A DNA stretch of 64,000 bases from positions 1 through 64,000 of the forward strand of contig CBDBKC010000013.1 of NCBI GenBank assembly GCA_965206655.1, read 5' to 3'. The translations under genes and the position numbers were made by a program. Numbering within the stretch: the stretch's first letter is position 1; every line of letters starts with the position of its first letter. Origin of the DNA: JAPPLB01 sp965206655. GTDB taxonomy: Bacteria > Acidobacteriota > Terriglobia > Bryobacterales > UBA6623. Under the pieces are notes generated by a model. The model was given only the letters and a program-made list of their open reading frames with translations, ran no database searches and was not told the DNA's origin. Shown here piece by piece: positions 24,808-33,378 of the stretch.

Positions 24808-26064
24808 CTAGACTTCGACTCTCTCGATCCTACGAATCAGCCCGAACAGCGCGACGAGCCCGAGTGCCGGCATCAGCCCGGCCGCCAGGAAGACGGGCAA
24901 ATACGAGAAGCGGTCCACGACAATCCCGGTGGCGAGCATGAGGGTCATGTTCATGATGCCTTCCCCGAGGCCCGTGAGGCCTGCCAGGCGCGCCAGGATG
25001 CGCGCTTCGAAGAGGTCACCGAGGGTAGCGATGTGGGTCGGGACACTGATGGCAATGCCAAAGGTGGCGGCACAAATGAGCGCCATGGCGGTGATCGCGT
25101 TTGGCGCGAGGGGGACGGCCATGCTGCTCGCGCAGAGAACGGCGCTTGTGATGAACGCGGTCTTGCGAGCGCGATCGGCGGACCAACCTCTAGCGATCAG
25201 ATGGCCCGAGAACCAGCCACCAGCCAGATTTCCGAGTCCGGCGAACAGGAAGGGAATACCGGCGGCCCAGCCGATTTCCTCCATGCTGAAACCGCGTTCC
25301 CGTCGGAGGTATTCCGGGAGCCAATACCAGTAGAAGTGGACGACCGGGCCGCCGAGCGCACGGATGAGGATAGCGCCCCAAACGTGTCTGACCCGCAGCA
25401 ACGGCAAAAGCGAGACTTTCTTCTGTATCCTGTCCGGGGTGGGCGGCGCCTCGCGGTCGCGATAGTAGCCAAGCCACGGGATGATCCAAAGCAGACCCAG
25501 CGCGCTGGGGATGAGGAACGTCATCCGCCAGCCGAAGTGCAGCCCGAGCGGAACAATGAGCATAGGCGCGAGGAATGCCCCCGCCACGGTTCCGCTATTG
25601 AAGATGCCGCCCGCCAGCGCCCGCTCCTTGATAGGAAACCACTGCGAAATGACCTTGATGCCACCCGAATAATTTCCGCACTCACCGGCCCCGAGCAGAA
25701 AGCGAAAGACCTTAAGGTGCAGCAGGTTCCGGGCCACGGCATGGAGCCCGTTGGCTACCGACCAGACAATCATGATGAGTGGCAGGCCGAAGCGGGCGCC
25801 TTTGCGGTCGATCAGCAAGCCGGCCGGGTACTGACACAAGGTCAACCCCAACAGGAACCAGAAGAGAATGTGTGAATAGTCGGCATTCGAGAGGCCCAAC
25901 TCGTCTCGAATCATGGGGGCCATCACGGAAAGCACCTGCCGGTCGAGCAGGTTGACCATGATTGAGACGAACAGCAGGGCCAAGATCCCCCAGCGCCGAG
26001 GGGACGGTTTCTCCGCTGGGGATAGCAGGTCTTGAGAAGAGTCGGGCTGACGCGGGTCCGGCAT
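24808..26064 (-). CDS. MFS transporter, hexuronate/ACS-type
   Basis: A 418-residue inner-membrane carrier with 12 predicted segments. The first helix (LLFVSIMVNLLDRQVLSVMA) and the loop after helix 2 (LLIDRKGARFGLP) fit the anion:cation symporter (ACS) group, which includes ExuT-like hexuronate transporters. A central charged loop (YYRDREAPPTPDRIQKKV) separates the halves. Single gene, convergent with the HDOD gene. Substrate is inferred only at group level. Confidence 0.85.
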   Translation of the reverse strand: MPDPRQPDSSQDLLSPAEKPSPRRWGILALLFVSIMVNLLDRQVLSVMAPMIRDELGLSNADYSHILFWFLLGLTLCQYPAGLLIDRKGARFGLPLIMIVWSVANGLHAVARNLLHLKVFRFLLGAGECGNYSGGIKVISQWFPIKERALAGGIFNSGTVAGAFLAPMLIVPLGLHFGWRMTFLIPSALGLLWIIPWLGYYRDREAPPTPDRIQKKVSLLPLLRVRHVWGAILIRALGGPVVHFYWYWLPEYLRRERGFSMEEIGWAAGIPFLFAGLGNLAGGWFSGHLIARGWSADRARKTAFITSAVLCASSMAVPLAPNAITAMALICAATFGIAISVPTHIATLGDLFEARILARLAGLTGLGEGIMNMTLMLATGIVVDRFSYLPVFLAAGLMPALGLVALFGLIRRIERVEV

Positions 26065-26109
26065 GACGATGGTGACAGCTTAACTCAGTGAGCGGCCGTG
26101 AAAGGCGCG

Positions 26110-27204
26110 CTAACGCGCGAGCTGCTGAAGAAGCTCCTCGTAGCGATCGACGACCATTTCCCAGTCGTAGTTTTGTTCAGCGTGTTGCATCGACGCCTGG
26201 CCGATCCGGGCTCGCTCTTCCGGAAGCAGGTCGGCGACGGACGTGACAGCGGCGGCGAGGTTCTCTTCATCTTTCGAGTAGGCGAACCCGACTTCGCCGG
26301 CGACCTCGCGATTCTCAGGAGTGTCGAGGAACAATACGGGAGCGCCCCGACCCATGGCTTCGACCAGAGCCGGGTGGGTGCCGCCCACTTCGGTGGCGTG
26401 GATATAAGCGAGGCAGTGCGACTGGAGCTCGTGATACCCAGCACCGTAGATAGCTCCCGTAAAGACGATGCGGGGATCGTTGGTTGCTTTGACGGCGGCG
26501 ATGTAATCCTTCGCGTACGGGGCGTCGCCGACGATGACGAGTTTCCGGCGGAGGCTGGTACGTTCAAAGGCGCGTACGACGAGCAGGGCATTGTTCTCCG
26601 GTTCGAGACGGCTGACGTAGAGAAAATAGTCGCCGGGTTCCAGCCGGTGCCGGTCGAGGATGGCGCGGGTGGCGACCTTGCCAGTGGGCGCGCCGTAAGC
26701 GATGAGGTGAGTCGGCTTGTTGTAGGTTGCCGCGTAGTACTGCCGGATGACCTGAGCGTCGGCGACCACAGCGGTAGGGAACCACTTGGTCAGCCATTCA
26801 GAGATCCAATACCAGCCACGCGCCAAGGCATTCCACTTCCGGCGCTGGCGTTCGATGCCATCGACGTTGAGGATGGTAGGTAGGCCGAAAAGGCGCGGCC
26901 AAAGCGTGAAGACGGCGTTCGCGCCGTTGCAGAAGAGCGCAACGTCGCTGCGGTGGAAAAGCAGGTGGATCGTGGAAAGACACGTATGCGAAAGGGTGTC
27001 GAGGTACTTGTGACGAATAGCCGGGGTGACAACAAGCCTAACGCCGCGATACGAGGGGCCGGGGTGATTGCTGCTGTCGGGGCGGCAGTAGACGGTGACT
27101 TCATGTCCCCGCTCGACGAGGCGCGCGCAGAGCTCTTCGGCGAAAGTCTCAAAACCCCCGTATCGGGCGGGGATACCGCGTGTGCCCAGAAGGGCGATTT
27201 TCAT
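26110..27204 (-). CDS. Glycosyltransferase family 4 with DUF1972-type N-terminus
   Basis: A 364-residue GT-B enzyme. The N-terminus LLGTRGIPARYGGFETFAEE is the signature of DUF1972 rhamnosyl-type transferases. The C-terminal GT4 half shows YFLYVSRLEPENN (donor loop), KLVIVGDAPY and the sugar-nucleotide motif ATEVGGTHPALVEAMG. Last of four same-strand glycosyltransferase genes (7-bp gap from the previous one), so it likely builds a cell-surface polysaccharide or glycolipid. Confidence 0.9.
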   Translation of the reverse strand: MKIALLGTRGIPARYGGFETFAEELCARLVERGHEVTVYCRPDSSNHPGPSYRGVRLVVTPAIRHKYLDTLSHTCLSTIHLLFHRSDVALFCNGANAVFTLWPRLFGLPTILNVDGIERQRRKWNALARGWYWISEWLTKWFPTAVVADAQVIRQYYAATYNKPTHLIAYGAPTGKVATRAILDRHRLEPGDYFLYVSRLEPENNALLVVRAFERTSLRRKLVIVGDAPYAKDYIAAVKATNDPRIVFTGAIYGAGYHELQSHCLAYIHATEVGGTHPALVEAMGRGAPVLFLDTPENREVAGEVGFAYSKDEENLAAAVTSVADLLPEERARIGQASMQHAEQNYDWEMVVDRYEELLQQLAR

Positions 27205-27211
27205 GGGGCGA

Positions 27212-28258
27212 TTAGAGTTCGTGAACCTCGATGGTTTCCGGCACCGGCTCGACGCTTTCCACAGGCCGGCTGACGGGCGCGAAACGGAACCAGCTCAACA
27301 TGTAGCTGTCTTCCACACGCCGCCTCTGCTGTATGATCCGCCGTTTTTCAAGGACGCGGCTGAAGTCCCGGGCGAACAAGTAGAAGGCCCTGAGCGACGA
27401 GCGCTCGACGGTTAAGCAATAGGCGATGATCCCCAAGTCGCGGATCGTCATCGGGATGAAGTTCCGCAGGTATAGGCTCGGCGTAATGTTCTTCACCCGC
27501 ATCAAGAAGCGGTTCTTGACCGAGTGCATATTGATTTCGGGCGGCAGGTAGCGGCGCATCCCGGGCCGAAGTTTGCGGACATGGTAGCCGCAGGCATTCG
27601 GCAGGTAGATGCACTTCCAACCGAGCAATTGGGCGCGCCATGCGACATCGGCATCCTCACGGTAGGTGAAGAAGTCGGGATCAAAGAACTCGTTGACGAC
27701 GGAAATATCCTCGATCATGCGACGTCGATAGCAGGCGGCGGCGGCGGTAGCGCCGAAGACGTATTCCGACTTGAGGTAATGGCCGTTATCGGTTTCGAGG
27801 CAGCCACGGTCGAAGTGGCGTTGCATCGGCGTGAAGTACATTCCGGTGGAATCGACCACGCGCTGATCGGGAATCTCGAACGATGCATCCATCATGAGGA
27901 GCTTGCCGCACAAGGTTCCCGCCATCGGATCGAGATCCGCGTTCTGCATGAGCATCTCGACGAAGTTGGGCAGCAGCATGACGTCAGGATTGAGCGTCAG
28001 AACCCACTCACCGCGCGAGATGCCGATGGCTTGGTTTTGCGCCGCGGCAAACCCGATGTTTTCCTCGTTGTAGACGATCGTGCAGTCATCCTCGAAGCGT
28101 TCCAGGATATCGGTCGTGCCATCGGTGGATGCATTATCCACGACGATGACTTCGAGGTCGGGATAGCGCTGCTCAAGAACGGACTCGAGGCAACGCCGGA
28201 TGAAACGGCCACTGTTGTAGGTGACCAGCGTGACCGAAACGGTTTGTTTATGAAACAT
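27212..28258 (-). CDS. Glycosyltransferase family 2
   Basis: A 348-residue GT-A enzyme. It opens with SVTLVTYNSGRFIRRCLESV and continues with VIVVDNASTDGTTDIL (nucleotide site), ENIGFAAAQNQAI and the metal-binding LTLNPDVMLLP. FDPDFFTYREDADVAWRAQL supplies the ED acceptor-base motif. No membrane segments are obvious, so it is cytosolic or peripheral. It lies 6 bp after the preceding transferase gene, same operon. Rhamnosyltransferase-like, but sugar specificity is unknown. Confidence 0.9.
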   Translation of the reverse strand: MFHKQTVSVTLVTYNSGRFIRRCLESVLEQRYPDLEVIVVDNASTDGTTDILERFEDDCTIVYNEENIGFAAAQNQAIGISRGEWVLTLNPDVMLLPNFVEMLMQNADLDPMAGTLCGKLLMMDASFEIPDQRVVDSTGMYFTPMQRHFDRGCLETDNGHYLKSEYVFGATAAAACYRRRMIEDISVVNEFFDPDFFTYREDADVAWRAQLLGWKCIYLPNACGYHVRKLRPGMRRYLPPEINMHSVKNRFLMRVKNITPSLYLRNFIPMTIRDLGIIAYCLTVERSSLRAFYLFARDFSRVLEKRRIIQQRRRVEDSYMLSWFRFAPVSRPVESVEPVPETIEVHEL

Positions 28259-28264
28259 GAATAT

Positions 28265-29230
28265 TCAACTCGACTTCGATTCAAGAGGGGAGGGCGAGCC
28301 CATTCCGGCCGGACAAGTCCGGTCCCGGAAGGAAAAGCCGCGGAGAGACTTGATCACGCGTGCGTAGGCCTTTCTTTCGGCGCGAGTTCCGGCGCCCGCG
28401 AAGCAGACAAGCCAGCGGAGCCGCAACCCCATCAGAACGATGATATGTAGACAGCGATGGATCCCCTTCGGGAAGTGCTTGTAATTGAAGCGTAAGAGAT
28501 TACCATACCAAGCCAGATAGCGTTCTTCCACGCTCACGCTGTTCACGGAATGACCTCCCGCGTGCCGGGCGATACAGCTCGGCACGTACCTGATTCTGTA
28601 TCCCGCGCCACGAATCCGGCGGCAGAGGTCGACGTCTTCGAACCAGATGGGGTAGAAGCTTTCGTCAAGGCCCTGAACCTCGTTTAGGACATCACGGCGG
28701 ACCATGAGGAACGCGCCCGCCGGTTGATCGACGTCCTGCAATTGTTCGAGATCGACATCGAGACAGCGGTAGCGGCGGTTGACGGGGTTTCGAGGCCAGA
28801 GGCGATTTAGGAGCAGAATCTCGAAAAGCAAGGCCGTGGGTGTTGGGAAGGTTCTGACATTGAATCCGGCCTGGGCTTGCCCGTTCTCATCTACCAGCTT
28901 GCCGGCGGCTGCTCCGACCTCCGGCGAGACGCATTGGTCCACGAGCGGCTGAAGGCTGTTGTTGAGGACTGCATCGGGGTTCAGCAGAAGGACGAAGGGG
29001 TTGACCGTCGCGGCGACTCCTTGGTTGGCAGCGGCCGCGAAACCACGATTGCGGGCATTGCGGATGAGCTTGACGCCGGGCGCTTCGCGGGCGATGACGG
29101 CGCAAGTGTCGTCAGTGGAAGCGTTGTCTACCACAACGATTTCGCCCACACCGCGAACCGACCGCAGACAGCGGGCGATATGCCCGGCCGAATGGAAGGT
29201 TACAACAACGATCGAGACGGTATGCTTCAC
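28265..29230 (-). CDS. Glycosyltransferase family 2
   Basis: Starts with GTG at 29230, overlapping the TGA of the upstream gene (GTGA). The longer frame to 29290 has no support. Motifs: VSIVVVTFHSAGHIARCL, IVVVDNASTDDTC, NRGFAAAANQGVA, LLLNPDAVL and the ED motif in FYPIWFEDVDLCRRI. About 321 residues. Its Cys- and Arg-rich C-terminal part (LRLRWLVCFAGAG) may contact the membrane. Third from last in the operon of four transferases. Confidence 0.88.
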   Translation of the reverse strand: MKHTVSIVVVTFHSAGHIARCLRSVRGVGEIVVVDNASTDDTCAVIAREAPGVKLIRNARNRGFAAAANQGVAATVNPFVLLLNPDAVLNNSLQPLVDQCVSPEVGAAAGKLVDENGQAQAGFNVRTFPTPTALLFEILLLNRLWPRNPVNRRYRCLDVDLEQLQDVDQPAGAFLMVRRDVLNEVQGLDESFYPIWFEDVDLCRRIRGAGYRIRYVPSCIARHAGGHSVNSVSVEERYLAWYGNLLRFNYKHFPKGIHRCLHIIVLMGLRLRWLVCFAGAGTRAERKAYARVIKSLRGFSFRDRTCPAGMGSPSPLESKSS

Positions 29231-30252
29231 GGGCTGACCCCCGTCGGAGCGCCCGCCAGGCGAAAGTACCATCGCCAGTAAGTATCCCACTGTGTCTGCT
29301 GCTGCACGCGCGCGATCTCACTCTCGGTTGATCGCAGAACCGCCGCCAGCCGAGAAGCGTGGAGCCGCAAAGGCCGCGAGCCTCGCCGCAACGCATAGAA
29401 GCGCCCCAGACCGTGACTGAATCCGCGCATCCAGCCCAAGGTTCGGCCGCGGGAAACCGCGAGGATCGCCCAAAGGGCTTGGGCAACGAGAATCTGCCAG
29501 CCGAAACGAGTGAGTAGCGAAGCCGGGTAAAACTTCGCCAACAGCAGCAACTGGTGGCAGGTCAGCCACTCGACCATTTGGGTGCTCCAGCGGCCGGCTG
29601 TCTCGCCGCTCATGTGAAACGCGACGGCTTCGGGAACGTAAGTTCCGGGCTTGTCTTCGATCGCGGCCCGGAAACCAAGATCGACGTCTTCGAGATAGGC
29701 GAAGAAGGCCTCTTCGTAGAAGCCGATTTGATCGAAGAAAGTTCGGCGGAACACGGTCGCTGTAGCCGAGGGGAAGTAAGTCGGCCTCGGAAGGGCGAAA
29801 GCGGGGCCGTCGTCTTTGCCATGGCCGAGGCGCCAAGCCGTGCCGCCGCAGCAGACAGCATCGCCGGCGCCGTCGATTTGGCGACGCTCATTGAAATTCA
29901 GCAACTTGCCCGTAGCGAACCAAGCGTCTCCGGCTTCCAGCGAGGCTAACAAGCGCTCCAGCCAGTCCGGGGCAAGCTCAACATCGTTGTTGATGAGTGC
30001 TACGAAGTCTCCGCGGGCTGCCTCGATTCCCCGGTTGAGCGCTCGACTGACACCCTCATTCCCGGGCAGGGCGATGACCGTCGCACCGAGATCTTCGGCC
30101 AGACGCACCGAACCATCAGTGGAACCGTTGTCCACGATGATGACCTCTATCTCGCCGCCGAAGGACTCTCGCTGCCGACCAATCGACGTCAGCAATGGCG
30201 CGAGCAACTTGCAGCGGTTCCGATGAGGAACGATAAAAGAAACCGTCATCAC
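29227..30252 (-). CDS. Glycosyltransferase family 2, first gene of the cluster
   Basis: A 341-residue GT-A enzyme: VSFIVPHRNRCKLLAPLL, VIIVDNGSTDGSVRLAE, NEGVSRALNRGIEAARGD, ALINNDVELAPDW and FFAYLEDVDLGFRA. A hydrophobic stretch near residue 255 (FGWQILVAQALWAILAV) suggests membrane association. It heads a four-gene operon (30252 down to 26110). The 180-bp gap to the divergent TPM gene should hold both promoters. Confidence 0.9.
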   Translation of the reverse strand: MMTVSFIVPHRNRCKLLAPLLTSIGRQRESFGGEIEVIIVDNGSTDGSVRLAEDLGATVIALPGNEGVSRALNRGIEAARGDFVALINNDVELAPDWLERLLASLEAGDAWFATGKLLNFNERRQIDGAGDAVCCGGTAWRLGHGKDDGPAFALPRPTYFPSATATVFRRTFFDQIGFYEEAFFAYLEDVDLGFRAAIEDKPGTYVPEAVAFHMSGETAGRWSTQMVEWLTCHQLLLLAKFYPASLLTRFGWQILVAQALWAILAVSRGRTLGWMRGFSHGLGRFYALRRGSRPLRLHASRLAAVLRSTESEIARVQQQTQWDTYWRWYFRLAGAPTGVSP

Positions 30253-30434
30253 ACGCTAACTAAGCGTAATCAGACGCGGCTCACAGGCGGGAACTTATTG
30301 ATAGCACAGTAGGCAACGGTCCGGCAAGAGATGTTGGGCTATCTGTTGCCTTTATAGCGAGAAACCGACCGATCTCCGGCCCGGGCTGGGCCGGAATCCA
30401 GAGCCGGCAAAGCCGAATGTTATCCTGAGCCTGA

Positions 30435-31232
30435 ATGCTTCCAAGGCCCGCGTTTCGGCTTCGCTTTCCGAGCCTTCACCCGTTGTTCTTTTGCTGGGCG
30501 TTACTGTCGTGGACGGGCACGGCGTCACTCGCTCAGGCCCCCGACCTGACGCCGACCGGCTTTATCAACGACTACGTCGGTGTCCTCAGCGCGCGGGCCA
30601 AGGCCGATCTTGAGAACCTCGCGGTCGAGCTGAAGCAGAAGACCGGCGCCGAAGTGGGCGTAGCGATCATCACCACGATCGGCGACGACACCATTGAGAA
30701 CTATGCCAATCTGCTCGCCGAGAAGTGGGGCGTCGGCGACAGCGAGGACCGCGGAGCGCTGATTTTGGTTGTCACTGAGGATCACCGGCTTCGTATTGAG
30801 GTGGGCTACGGGTTGGAGCCTATCATCCCGGACGGTCGGGCCGGCGAGATCCGCGACGGTATGACGCCGCACCTGCGGGCCGGCGACTACGATGCCGCCA
30901 TCACCGTTGCCGTAACGCAGGTAGCCCAGGTTGTTGCCCGAGACGCCGGCGTCGAGCTTACCGGACAGGTAGCGAGGCGATCTACCCGTCGCTCCCGCCG
31001 CCGTGGAAGCTGGTGGCCCCTCCTGCTGGTGACTCTGCTGCTCTTCCTGCCGCGGCGGCGACGTACTGGAGGTTGGCACTCCGGCGCGGTCACGACAGCC
31101 TGGATGCTGGGCGGAATCGGTGGGTTCCGGGGGGGCGGATTGGGCGGCGGTTCGGGAGGTTTCAGCTCCGGCGGCTTCGGCGGGTTTGGCGGTGGCGGCT
31201 TCGGAGGGGGCGGCGCTTCCGGTTCATGGTGA
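30435..31232 (+). CDS. TPM-domain membrane protein (YgcG-like)
   Basis: Signal peptide (LHPLFFCWALLSWTGTASLAQ, cleaved about residue 34), then a TPM domain (about 40-165: GFINDYVGVLSARAKADLE, EVGVAIITTI, LILVVTEDHRLRIEVGYGLE). One membrane segment follows (WWPLLLVTLLLFLP, near 193) and a Gly-rich tail (GGFGGFGGGGFGGGGA). TPM proteins often neighbour lemA, as here two genes downstream. Role suspected in membrane or photosystem-like repair; not established in these bacteria. Confidence 0.88.
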   Translation: MLPRPAFRLRFPSLHPLFFCWALLSWTGTASLAQAPDLTPTGFINDYVGVLSARAKADLENLAVELKQKTGAEVGVAIITTIGDDTIENYANLLAEKWGVGDSEDRGALILVVTEDHRLRIEVGYGLEPIIPDGRAGEIRDGMTPHLRAGDYDAAITVAVTQVAQVVARDAGVELTGQVARRSTRRSRRRGSWWPLLLVTLLLFLPRRRRTGGWHSGAVTTAWMLGGIGGFRGGGLGGGSGGFSSGGFGGFGGGGFGGGGASGSW

Positions 31233-31236
31233 ATAT

Positions 31237-31944
31237 ATGAAAGAGCAACTCCTCAATGACCTGGTTCAGCAGCTTCGCGACGACCTGGGCGACGACCTGC
31301 ATTCGGTTGTATTGTTTGGGTCGGCCGTCACGGGTGATTTTCAGGAGAACGTTTCGGACCTGAACGTGCTCTGCGTACTGAAAGTCGTCGGTCCTGCTCA
31401 GCTAGAGAAGGCCTATCCCAGCGTTGACCGCTGGATGAAAAAGAAGCAGCCCACACCGACGTTTCTCTCGCTCGAGGAGATCCGCAACGCCCACGACGCC
31501 TTCGCGATCGAGTTCCTTGATATCCGGGCAGCATATAAGATCCTTCATGGTGAGGATGTGATCTCAGCGATCTCCGTTGATCCGGCCCACCACCGGCATC
31601 AAGTGGAGCACGAGCTGCGCTCGCGGTTGCTGCGGCTGCGCGAACGTTTTTTGGCGCTCCAAAAGGACCGCCGCCAACTGATTCAGTTGATGGTCGATTC
31701 GATCCCGACATTCTCGACGCTCTTCCGCCACGCGCTGATTCTGGGCGGAGAAGAGCCACCCGTCAAAAAGCGGGAGATCTTCCGGCGAGCGGCAGTCCGA
31801 TTCTCGATTTCGGCGGAGCCCTTCGAGACTCTGCTGGATGTTCGAGCGACGGATCGGCGGTTGAAAGATGCAGAGATTCGCCCGCTCTTCGAAGACTACC
31901 TGAGCGAGATCACCAGGGCGGCCAAACACGTGGACCGGCTATAA
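31237..31944 (+). CDS. Nucleotidyltransferase-like protein with altered active site
   Basis: A 235-residue soluble protein. The N-terminus fits the minimal nucleotidyltransferase fold: SVVLFGSAVTGDF (Gly28, Ser29), then VSDLNVLCVL. The family's usual Asp-x-Asp pair is Asp41-x-Asn43 here, so one metal ligand is changed. The C-terminal half is helical (HQVEHELRSRLLRLRERFLA; IQLMVDSIPTFSTLFRHALI). The ATG at 31237 lies 4 bp after the TPM gene stop. It sits between TPM and lemA, suggesting a shared function. Confidence 0.8.
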   Translation: MKEQLLNDLVQQLRDDLGDDLHSVVLFGSAVTGDFQENVSDLNVLCVLKVVGPAQLEKAYPSVDRWMKKKQPTPTFLSLEEIRNAHDAFAIEFLDIRAAYKILHGEDVISAISVDPAHHRHQVEHELRSRLLRLRERFLALQKDRRQLIQLMVDSIPTFSTLFRHALILGGEEPPVKKREIFRRAAVRFSISAEPFETLLDVRATDRRLKDAEIRPLFEDYLSEITRAAKHVDRL

Positions 31945-32001
31945 TTCGGGGTAGAAAAGAGGGTTTGAAGTGAATGACTCAAACCCGGCGATCATCCCAT
32001 C

Positions 32002-32610
32002 GTGCGCAAACTACTCATTGTCGTTGGCATACTCGTTGCGTTGTTGCTGGTTGCGGGACTGGCCTTCGGCGGCATGTTCGTAAGCCGCCGCAACGAGATG
32101 GTCGCCATGCGCGAAGGCATTGATGGCGCCTGGGCACAGGTCGATACCGTGATTCAACGGCGCACGGACTTGGTGCCGAACCTCGTCGAGACCGTGAAAG
32201 GGATCGCCGCCCAAGAGAAGGAAGTGTTCACGAATATTGCCAACGCCCGAGCCGCGATGGCCGGGGCCCGCACACCCGCCGATCGCATCGGGGCGAATGA
32301 CCAAATGAGCGGAGCATTGTCGCGCCTATTGCTAATTGTGGAGAACTATCCTCAATTGCGATCCAGCGAAAACTTCATCCGACTCCAGGATGAGCTGGCG
32401 GGCACGGAGAACCGCATCGCGGTCGAGAGGCGCAAGTACAATCAGACCGTCCAGCAGTACAACACCCACATTCAACTGTTCCCCAATAGCATCGTGGCTT
32501 CCATCTCCGGGTACCAGCGGGAAGACGCCTACTTCCGTACAACCGAGGAAGCCCGGCAGGCTCCTCCAGCGGTCAACTTCAATCAGCCTGAGCCGCAACC
32601 CCAGCAGTAG
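32002..32610 (+). CDS. lemA: LemA family protein
   Basis: GTG start. One N-terminal membrane anchor (LLIVVGILVALLLVAGLAFG), then the helical LemA core (GIDGAWAQVDTVIQRRTDLV, NLVETVKGIAAQEKEV, LRSSENFIRLQDELAGTENR, RRKYNQTVQQYNTHIQLFPN). The short Pro/Gln tail is variable. 202 residues, normal for LemA. Third gene after TPM and the nucleotidyltransferase-like protein. Its molecular role is not established. Confidence 0.92.
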   Translation: MRKLLIVVGILVALLLVAGLAFGGMFVSRRNEMVAMREGIDGAWAQVDTVIQRRTDLVPNLVETVKGIAAQEKEVFTNIANARAAMAGARTPADRIGANDQMSGALSRLLLIVENYPQLRSSENFIRLQDELAGTENRIAVERRKYNQTVQQYNTHIQLFPNSIVASISGYQREDAYFRTTEEARQAPPAVNFNQPEPQPQQ

Positions 32611-32624
32611 CGGAAGACGTAGGA

Positions 32625-33170
32625 CTACTGTTTCGCGAGCGATCCGAGCATCTCTCTCAAGGCCGGTTCAGCGGCATCGGCCGTCGCCTTCGGCGCGGTG
32701 AGCTTGATGAAGATGGGGCCCTCGGGCCCTTCGGCTATGGCGGCCACCATGCGGTAGCCGGGTTTCGGCGTGGCTTCGCGGGCCATCGGAAACGCCTTGA
32801 ACATATAGGTACCGGTCACGTCAACAGTCGTTACTTTGATGCCGCTGATGGTTTCGTCCGAACGCTTCGCGAGGCCGTCCGCCGGACCGCCGCCGGGCGC
32901 ACGGAATTGGCTGATCCAGCGCCTCACGTTCGCCTCGACGCTTCCACCCTGTCCCGCCCCAAAAAAATAGACGCCGCATTCGCCGTCTTCGGTACCACCA
33001 CCCGCGGAGGGAACAACGTAGTTGGCGGCGCGCATTCGTTTCGGTTGAGAGGTCCAACCGTCCGGCGTAGTCCAACTCAAGCCTCCGGCTGATTCGGCGC
33101 TCGCCGACAGGGCCAGGGAACCGAGCGCCAGGCAGGCTGCGAGGAACCGGATCGCATTGTTGATTCGCAT
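32625..33170 (-). CDS. Secreted hypothetical protein (181 aa)
   Basis: Signal peptide (FLAACLALGSLALSASAES), then a single domain: GLSWTTPDGWTSQPKRMRAA, GECGVYFFGAGQGGSVEANV, ISGIKVTTVDVTGTYMF and GPIFIKLTAPKATADAAE. The W-TP-x-W opening and FIKLTAP end resemble periplasmic proteins found beside PQQ or secretion genes in Acidobacteriota; no named family is certain. Convergent with lemA, 14 bp between stops. Confidence 0.72.
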   Translation of the reverse strand: MRINNAIRFLAACLALGSLALSASAESAGGLSWTTPDGWTSQPKRMRAANYVVPSAGGGTEDGECGVYFFGAGQGGSVEANVRRWISQFRAPGGGPADGLAKRSDETISGIKVTTVDVTGTYMFKAFPMAREATPKPGYRMVAAIAEGPEGPIFIKLTAPKATADAAEPALREMLGSLAKQ

Positions 33171-33314
33171 GCTATTAGTTTAGCCGTGACGAGTGGCGCC
33201 TCACGTTCCCGGCGGGCCTCGAGAGGGCGAAGAAGGCTGACAATTACTCCTAGTACTTCTAGTTCAATTTGGGCTGATACTTAGAGATCTCTCTTGGCGT
33301 ATGTCTGATATGCT

Positions 33315-33378
33315 GTGTGTTTCCCAGGCATGAATTCATGTATCCACGCGGGCCTTCGATGGCTAGCTATTTCAGGCA
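33315..33378 (+). pseudogene. 5' fragment of the IS-interrupted toroid-protein gene
   Basis: Reads HAGLRWLAISG up to the IS. Joining across the IS and removing one target copy gives RWLAISGIQDQSGGVSEAFR in one frame with the ORF at 34400. The start could be the ATG at 33315 or 33330. This is the lost N-terminus of that protein. Confidence 0.75.

Noticed and set aside
27524..28450. 308-residue plus-strand ORF over the glycosyltransferase genes
   Set aside because: Antisense shadow of two clear GT2 genes, with no motifs of its own.
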